In this document: piece by piece, positions 5,866 to 9,786 of the stretch
Layout: every line of letters starts with the position of its first letter
How positions within the stretch are numbered: the first letter of the stretch is position 1
NCBI GenBank assembly: GCA_947259605.1
Contig: CAMYMX010000086.1
Location: 1-9,786, forward strand
Source: an uncultured Polyangiaceae bacterium
GTDB taxonomy: Bacteria; Myxococcota_A; Polyangia; Polyangiales; Houyiibacteriaceae
Direction: 5' to 3'
Length of the DNA stretch: 9,786 nt
Notes under the pieces: model-generated
Told to the model about the DNA's origin: nothing
The model's input: only the letters and a program-made list of their open reading frames with translations
The model's database searches: none
Made by a program: the position numbers and the translations under genes

Positions 5866-7736
5866 ACCGAAATCGACGAACCCGACGCTCGAAGTGGCTG
5901 ACCATGGCCGCCGCGCTGGCCGTGGTTTCGTTCGGCTGCGGAGAGACGCAGGACGCCGGTTCGTCGCCTGCGATGGATGCGGGCACCGGCGGCAGCGCGG
6001 GCAGCGCCGGTACCGGAGGCGACTTGGGTGTGAACGGCAGCGGCGGTGCCGAGGCGCCAAACTTCGCCGACGCGCTTGGGGAGAACCCGGCGCTCTTCGC
6101 AGACCCGCTGCGGAACCCCGGCGACGTCCCCGGGATGAGCACCGACGCGGCCGAAGGCGCGCAAGCGTACGCTGAGGCAGCGCTCGCTTGCTACGCAACG
6201 CCTGATGCCTGCGCGGGACCTGACTGCGGTGCGTTTGCGTCTTGCTGTGTGAACACGGGCGCCTGCTGCGCGCCCGTCGTCGACAACGCGGCGCTGCCGG
6301 CGCTGCTCGACTTCCGCGGCTGCGGCGTGCTCGAGCTGTTGGCCTGCGCCGAAGCGAGCAGCACCATGACGGAGACGTTTGGCGAGCTCGAGCCGGTGCT
6401 CAACGCGCGCGGCCTGGTACCCAACGGGACGGCGAACGCCGAAGGCGGCGCGCTCATCGGCGAGCCGGTGAACCTCGCCTCGCAGCGGGTCGAGCTCGAC
6501 GTACAATTTGCGCTGCCGGTGGGCTGCAGCGGCACCTGCCTCGAGAGCGCAGGCGTGGCGTTCACGGCAACCGCGCCCGGGGCGTTTGTCGATGCCGAGG
6601 TGGGCTTGCTCTTGAGCGGTTCGCGCGAGCTGGTGAATGTGATGATTGGGAACGAGGTCGCCGATTCGTTCTTTGCAGGGCCCGGAAGCTCGAAGTGGCG
6701 CTTAATCTTGTCGCCCGACGGCTTGGCGCAATTGTTTCGCGACGGCGCGCTGCAAGGCCAGTACGCGTTTGATGCGGCCGCGCTCACGCAAGCGCAGCTC
6801 GTGGCGTTTGGCCGCAATCTGAGCGCCACAGCGAACAGCGCCGCGATTGCCTCGATTGAGGTGCAGGTGGCGGACTGCGACAACCCGCGGGCCTGGAGCG
6901 AACGGCAGCCGGTTTCGGTTTCGATTGGCGTCAACGACGCTGCGCGCCACGCGTTTGGCGCCAGCCCTTCGCTTGTGGACCTCGGGCAGAGCAAGCAGGT
7001 CGCGTACGAGCTCGACGGGGAGATTTACGTCGGCGAGCTGGTGACACCGAGTGAAGTGTTCGTCGCGGTGCCGGCTCCGGTGCTCGTTCCGAGCGCGCCG
7101 GACGAGGCGATGGGGCTCGGGCACCCGGAGCTGGTCTTCGATGGCAGCAACGTGTTCCTCTTTTACACGGCGCGCGATGCAAGCGGTGCGGGGAGCATTC
7201 GCGCCGCGGTGTCGGATTTGGGGCTCTCCGCGTTCACCCGAACCGGTACGCCGGGCTTGATTCCGGCCGGCGATATCGTTTCGTACGAGGCGCCGACGGT
7301 CGCGTACCGGGTGGGGCTTTGGCTGCTGGTGGTTCGCGCAACCCATTCGGACGGCGCGACCGAGCTCCAGGCCTTTTACACGCCCAACCTCGACGACGGC
7401 TGGGAACCCGTGGTGAACGGCGGCCTCGAGCAGCTCACGCGCGTGCAGAGCCCCATGATTCACAACAGCGCCTACCAGCTCTACTACGCGCGCCGCAGCG
7501 GCACGCGCTGGTCGGTGGAGCTCTTGGTTTCGGACGAGCTCCTGATTTGGCGCGAAATGGGTGACGTGCTCGGCGCCAGCAATGAAGCCTACGACAGCCT
7601 GGGCGCGCGGAGCCCGGACGTGATTTCAGGGCCGGACCGAGTCGACATCGTGTACTCGGGGCAGGACGGGGTGGCGTTTCGGCTGGGAACCGCCTCGCGG
7701 ACCGCTCCTTCGGACACGGCGCCGAGCATCTTTTGA
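5862..7736 (+). CDS. Large lipoprotein B: Cys-rich segment, jelly-roll-like domain, beta-propeller
   Basis: The protein is 624 residues from a TTG that overlaps the previous stop (TTGA), with GGAG 6 nt upstream. The signal is textbook: a basic start (MNRNRRTRRSK), a hydrophobic core and the lipobox SFGC, with C26 lipidated. A low-complexity Gly/Ser/Thr linker follows (40-63), of the kind seen in Polyangia lipoproteins. A Cys-rich segment (110-162) has C117-x4-C122-x5-C128-C129, the same spacing as in lipoprotein A, but the Asp-rich loop is missing. Residues about 170-340 are a beta-rich LamG-like domain (ETFGELEP, a GC-x3-C loop at 221-226, then ADCDNP at 337-342). Residues about 360-610 carry propeller-blade repeats (HPELVFDGSNVFLFYTA, YEAPTVAY, SPMIHNSAYQLYYARRSG, SPDVISGPDRVDIVYSG). 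These recall five-bladed GH43/GH32-type propellers, but catalytic residues are not evident. Likely an extracytoplasmic binding protein. Confidence 0.87.
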   Translation: MNRNRRTRRSKWLTMAAALAVVSFGCGETQDAGSSPAMDAGTGGSAGSAGTGGDLGVNGSGGAEAPNFADALGENPALFADPLRNPGDVPGMSTDAAEGAQAYAEAALACYATPDACAGPDCGAFASCCVNTGACCAPVVDNAALPALLDFRGCGVLELLACAEASSTMTETFGELEPVLNARGLVPNGTANAEGGALIGEPVNLASQRVELDVQFALPVGCSGTCLESAGVAFTATAPGAFVDAEVGLLLSGSRELVNVMIGNEVADSFFAGPGSSKWRLILSPDGLAQLFRDGALQGQYAFDAAALTQAQLVAFGRNLSATANSAAIASIEVQVADCDNPRAWSERQPVSVSIGVNDAARHAFGASPSLVDLGQSKQVAYELDGEIYVGELVTPSEVFVAVPAPVLVPSAPDEAMGLGHPELVFDGSNVFLFYTARDASGAGSIRAAVSDLGLSAFTRTGTPGLIPAGDIVSYEAPTVAYRVGLWLLVVRATHSDGATELQAFYTPNLDDGWEPVVNGGLEQLTRVQSPMIHNSAYQLYYARRSGTRWSVELLVSDELLIWREMGDVLGASNEAYDSLGARSPDVISGPDRVDIVYSGQDGVAFRLGTASRTAPSDTAPSIF

Positions 7737-7741
7737 CAGCG

Positions 7742-7756
7742 CGGCGCTTGGCGCCG
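7742..7756 (+). other. GC-rich stem-loop between the lipoprotein operon and the HTTM pair
   Basis: CGGCGC (7742-7747) and GCGCCG (7751-7756) form a perfect 6-bp stem with a 3-nt loop, 5 nt after the stop of lipoprotein B. No U-tract follows, so it is not a standard intrinsic terminator. It could slow RNA decay or polymerase, or be chance in GC-rich DNA. The stem ends 11 nt before the next ATG. Confidence 0.3.
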
Positions 7757-7767
7757 ATGTTGGAGGG

Positions 7768-8220
7768 ATGGCGTCCTTCGAAACGGAGCCTCCCCCGGCG
7801 CAACCGAGCGGCAAGGCCCGGCGGCGAAGCGGAGCGTTCATCGCGGCGTTCGTCGTGCTCCAGTTCTTGATTCCGCTGACGTACCTGACGCGTGACGACA
7901 CGGCCGACGAGCGCTTCACCTGGCGGCGCTTGAGCGAGCCCAACGCGTCTGCCTGCGAGACCGATGCTTCGCTCGAACGCCTGAGCGGCGAGCGCGAGGC
8001 GATTGCGCTCGAGAAATTGATTCACCAAGACTGGGTCGCGTATGTCGCGCAGGGGCGCCGCGCGGTGGTCGAGGCCTTTTTGAAACAGCAGTGCGAAGCC
8101 GACGGCGTGGTGTCGGTCGCGCTGCTCAATCGCTGCGACGACGAGCGTGGCGTGCGAGAGTACACGCTTCGCTGCGGCGGCGAGCGAGCACACGAAACCG
8201 TAAGGACGGCAGAGCGATGA
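7768..8220 (+). CDS. Small membrane-anchored protein resembling the C-terminal part of HTTM/gamma-carboxylase proteins
   Basis: The protein is 150 residues: a basic, Pro-rich N-terminus (1-21), one membrane helix (22-41), then a soluble domain. The junction LQFLIPLTYLTRDD, followed by ERFTWRRL (48-55), looks like the conserved region after the membrane domain of vitamin K-dependent carboxylase-like proteins, where an LP-containing hydrophobic stretch precedes an F-x-W-x-M motif. The domain continues with LEKLIHQDWVAYVAQ (81-95) and ends in LLNRCDDERGVREYTLRC; four cysteines (63, 109, 123, 136) could form disulfides if it faces out. GGAGGG lies immediately before the ATG, closer than usual, but no other in-frame start exists nearby. 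Its end overlaps the HTTM-like gene by ATGA, so the two products are probably made together. Homology is judged by eye, and the function is unknown. Confidence 0.72.
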   Translation: MASFETEPPPAQPSGKARRRSGAFIAAFVVLQFLIPLTYLTRDDTADERFTWRRLSEPNASACETDASLERLSGEREAIALEKLIHQDWVAYVAQGRRAVVEAFLKQQCEADGVVSVALLNRCDDERGVREYTLRCGGERAHETVRTAER

Positions 8221-9350
8221 AGGCCTTGGAGCGGTACTGGTTTGGGGACGTCGCGCTCGGGCGGCCCTACCTGCTGCTGCGGATGGTGCTCGTGCTCTTG
8301 GCGTTCGACACCTGGCTCAACATGATGCCCGAGGGGGCGAAGTACGGCGTCGGCGCGTTCAACGTTGCGCACTTCCCGTGGTTCGACGGCTTCGTGCCGA
8401 GCTCCGGCTTTTATGTGGGTGTGCTGGCGTTCACCGGCGTGCTCGCCCTGAGCCAGGCGCTCTACCGGCCTCACCGGATCGCCATCGCGCTCATCGCCAT
8501 GGGCTACACCCTGGGCTGGTCGTGCAGCCTTCTCGACTCGGTCCCCTACCACTACCTGCTTTCGCTCTACCTCGTCTGCTTCGTGTTCTTTCCGATGCTG
8601 AGCGCGCGCGCGGCATTCTCGCGCTCCGATCGGGCGCCGCGGGGAACTGTGCCGGCGTATGTGCTCTTCTGCGTGACGACGGCCATCGTCTACTTTTACG
8701 TGGCGGCCTGGGCTGCGGCGCGCGGGGAGTCGTATTGGCTGCCGATGGCCTGCTGCGTCGGGTACCTGCTCGTGAGCATGCAAGACCGCGTAGAGCTTCC
8801 CGCGATTCGGCTGCTCGCGCCCATGCTGGTGGCTGCACCGCTCACGTTTCACTTGGCGACACCCCAGGCCGGCTGGCTGCCTGTGTACATGTCCGGCATC
8901 GCGCTCCTCGTGTTTTCTCCGATGCAGTGGGTGCATGCGTTTGGCCGCGCCTTGACCCAGCCGGCGCGCGGCCTGCTCGACGAGACCCCGCCCGAGCAAG
9001 GCGGCCTCGATGAGCGTGCGTCACAGGTGTTCTACCTCTCGCTGTTTGGCTTGGTGGTGGCGCCGATGCTGAGCATGTTCGTCGACCTGCCTGGCGTGAA
9101 GACCGGCTGCAGCTTGACCGCCATCGCAATGCTCGTGGTGATGGGGCGGCAGCTCTACTTCACCCCGCGCTGGCGCCCCGTTTGGCGCGTGGCCAGCCTG
9201 TTCGCCGGCTGCCTCGCGCTCTTGGTGACGATGAGCGCGAGCGATGCGCGGTTCGACTACTACCAGGAAGGCGCGCGTGACGCGGACCGACGCGGCGACA
9301 CCGAAACGGCCACGATGTTTCGCGAAAAGGCCGAGCGCTACGCCCCATAG
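8217..9350 (+). CDS. Polytopic HTTM-like membrane protein (gamma-carboxylase-related, no core lysine)
   Basis: The protein is 377 residues with about 10-11 predicted membrane helices. The opening ERYWFGDVALGRPYLLLRM (5-23) and FNVAHFPWFDG (48-58), the YHYLLSLYL motif (111-119) and IVYFYVAAW (157-165) with a following W174 resemble the HTTM domain of vitamin K-dependent gamma-carboxylase and its bacterial relatives. The known enzyme uses a lysine near its YF-x-AG segment as the base. Here the segment has none, and the only lysines in the protein are K2, K42, K295 and K371. A carboxylase reaction is therefore doubtful. Extra helices and a charged C-terminal helix (DARFDYYQEGARDADRRG onward) extend beyond the HTTM core. 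The ATG at 8217 overlaps the previous stop, with AAGGA 10 nt upstream; an in-frame start at 8091 would lie deep in the previous gene. An alternative is an unrelated polytopic membrane protein. Confidence 0.72.
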   Translation: MKALERYWFGDVALGRPYLLLRMVLVLLAFDTWLNMMPEGAKYGVGAFNVAHFPWFDGFVPSSGFYVGVLAFTGVLALSQALYRPHRIAIALIAMGYTLGWSCSLLDSVPYHYLLSLYLVCFVFFPMLSARAAFSRSDRAPRGTVPAYVLFCVTTAIVYFYVAAWAAARGESYWLPMACCVGYLLVSMQDRVELPAIRLLAPMLVAAPLTFHLATPQAGWLPVYMSGIALLVFSPMQWVHAFGRALTQPARGLLDETPPEQGGLDERASQVFYLSLFGLVVAPMLSMFVDLPGVKTGCSLTAIAMLVVMGRQLYFTPRWRPVWRVASLFAGCLALLVTMSASDARFDYYQEGARDADRRGDTETATMFREKAERYAP

Positions 9351-9394
9351 GCCGATTCCCAGGCCCGGCCCTCAAGAACGCGCCAATCGCGGCG

Positions 9395-9416
9395 CCTGCT
9401 GCTAGTCTGCAGCGGG
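9395..9416 (+). promoter_or_regulatory. Stem-loop abutting the start codon of the SLC13-type permease
   Basis: CCTGCTGC (9395-9402) pairs with GCAGCGGG (9409-9416) over 8 bp, with one T-G wobble and a 6-nt loop. The ATG at 9417 follows directly. The only purine-rich stretch that could serve as a ribosome binding site (GCGGG) is inside the right arm. A second hairpin, GCGCC (9380-9384) with GGCGC (9391-9395), sits just upstream. The structure could limit translation initiation or help end the upstream transcript. No U-tract is present. Confidence 0.35.
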
Positions 9417-9786
9417 ATGTTGACGGGCGACGGCTGGATCACGGTCGCGGTAATCGTGGGGATGGTGGTCGTCATGGCGGCGAACCTCGCCGGGCCCGAC
9501 CTGGTGCTCATCGCCGGCGTGACCATCCTCTTGCTCGCGGGCATCATCGAGCCGGCCGAAGCGTTCACCGGCTTTTCGAACCCGGCGGTCATCACGATTG
9601 CCGCACTTTTCGTGGTCGCCGCTGGCGTCAAAGAAACGGGGGGCCTCGACCTCGCAGGCCGCGTCGTGCTGGGGCGCCCGCGCTCGCTTGCAGGCGGGCA
9701 GCTGCGGATGATGTTCCCAGTGGCTGCGCTTTCGGCGTTCTTGAACAACACGCCGGTCGTGGCGATGTTTGTGCCGCTGGTGACGG
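9417..9786 (+). CDS. SLC13/DASS-family permease, N-terminal part (runs off the window)
   Basis: The reading frame is open from the ATG at 9417 to the window edge (123 complete codons), so the gene is partial at its 3' end. Membrane helices are visible at about 7-24, 27-43 and 58-72. The segment AFTGFSNPAVITIAALFVVAAG (split here as 49-60 and 61-70), followed by KETGGLD, and the hairpin motif SAFLNNTPVVAMFVPL (106-121) match the SLC13/divalent anion:Na+ symporter group, including the Asn-Asn-Thr-Pro signature at the first re-entrant loop. Such carriers move sulfate, phosphate, dicarboxylates or related anions; the substrate cannot be told from this part. Many bacterial members also carry TrkA-C domains further on, which lie outside the window. 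The gene begins 66 bp after the HTTM-like gene and may have its own control. Confidence 0.88.
   Translation, partial: MLTGDGWITVAVIVGMVVVMAANLAGPDLVLIAGVTILLLAGIIEPAEAFTGFSNPAVITIAALFVVAAGVKETGGLDLAGRVVLGRPRSLAGGQLRMMFPVAALSAFLNNTPVVAMFVPLVT

Noticed and set aside
5862..5940. Twin-arginine signal in lipoprotein B (RRTRRSKWL)
   Set aside because: The arginine spacing and following residues do not fit S/T-RR-x-F-L-K well, and the SFGC lipobox explains export.
5385..6506. Minus-strand open frame of 373 codons across the junction of the two lipoproteins
   Set aside because: It is antisense to two well-supported lipoprotein genes, has low-complexity Arg/Ala composition and no domain signal.
3871..7736. 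Calling the lipoproteins glycoside hydrolases (GH43/GH32)
   Set aside because: Blade-like repeats are present, but the catalytic Asp/Glu residues of those families are not recognisable by eye, so only the fold resemblance is claimed.
8091..8216. Upstream start for the HTTM-like protein
   Set aside because: It overlaps the small upstream gene by about 130 nt and adds an Arg-rich, non-conserved leader; ATG 8217 with the ATGA overlap fits better.

Overview
This GC-rich window looks chromosomal and most resembles a myxobacterium (Myxococcota, probably the Polyangia side). The clues are a Hanks-type kinase with a C-terminal PEGA domain, a signal-peptide PEGA protein, large lipoproteins with Gly/Ser/Thr-rich linkers and Asp/Cys loops, an HTTM-like membrane protein, and frequent GTG/TTG starts. 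The taxonomic call is inference from protein style; no marker gene for classification is present.

Layout. (1) Bases 1-408, minus strand: a cluster of three tRNA genes transcribed in the order His(GTG), Arg(TCG), Lys(CTT), with a plausible promoter just upstream of tRNA-His and an inverted repeat beyond tRNA-Lys. (2) Bases 409-1482, minus strand: a two-gene unit, a thioredoxin-fold protein followed with no gap by a SpoU/TrmH-family RNA 2'-O-methyltransferase, whose stop codon lies 41 bp before the tRNA cluster. (3) Bases 1483-1552: a short divergent intergenic region holding a dyad. (4) Bases 1553-7736, plus strand: a tightly packed four-gene operon encoding a membrane Ser/Thr kinase with a PEGA sensor domain, an exported two-TM PEGA protein, and two large lipoproteins of about 624-664 residues that appear to be diverged tandem paralogues. 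Junctions are 3 nt, a 4-nt GTGA overlap and a 4-nt TTGA overlap. (5) Bases 7768-9350: two overlapping genes that together look like a vitamin K-dependent gamma-carboxylase/HTTM protein cut in two, with the C-terminal half encoded first. (6) Bases 9417 to the window end: the start of an SLC13/DASS-type permease, preceded by a hairpin that would cover its start region.

How it may work together. The kinase operon reads as an envelope module: a transmembrane kinase with an exported PEGA domain, a partner PEGA protein spanning or anchored in the envelope, and two surface or periplasmic lipoproteins with a jelly-roll-like domain and a beta-propeller. A plausible but untested model is that the lipoproteins bind or sense something outside the cell and the PEGA proteins pass this to the kinase. 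The split HTTM pair lies 31 bp downstream and may share the transcript. It has no lysine in its membrane core, so a classical carboxylase reaction looks unlikely. The operon and the split pair are the parts most likely to be undescribed.
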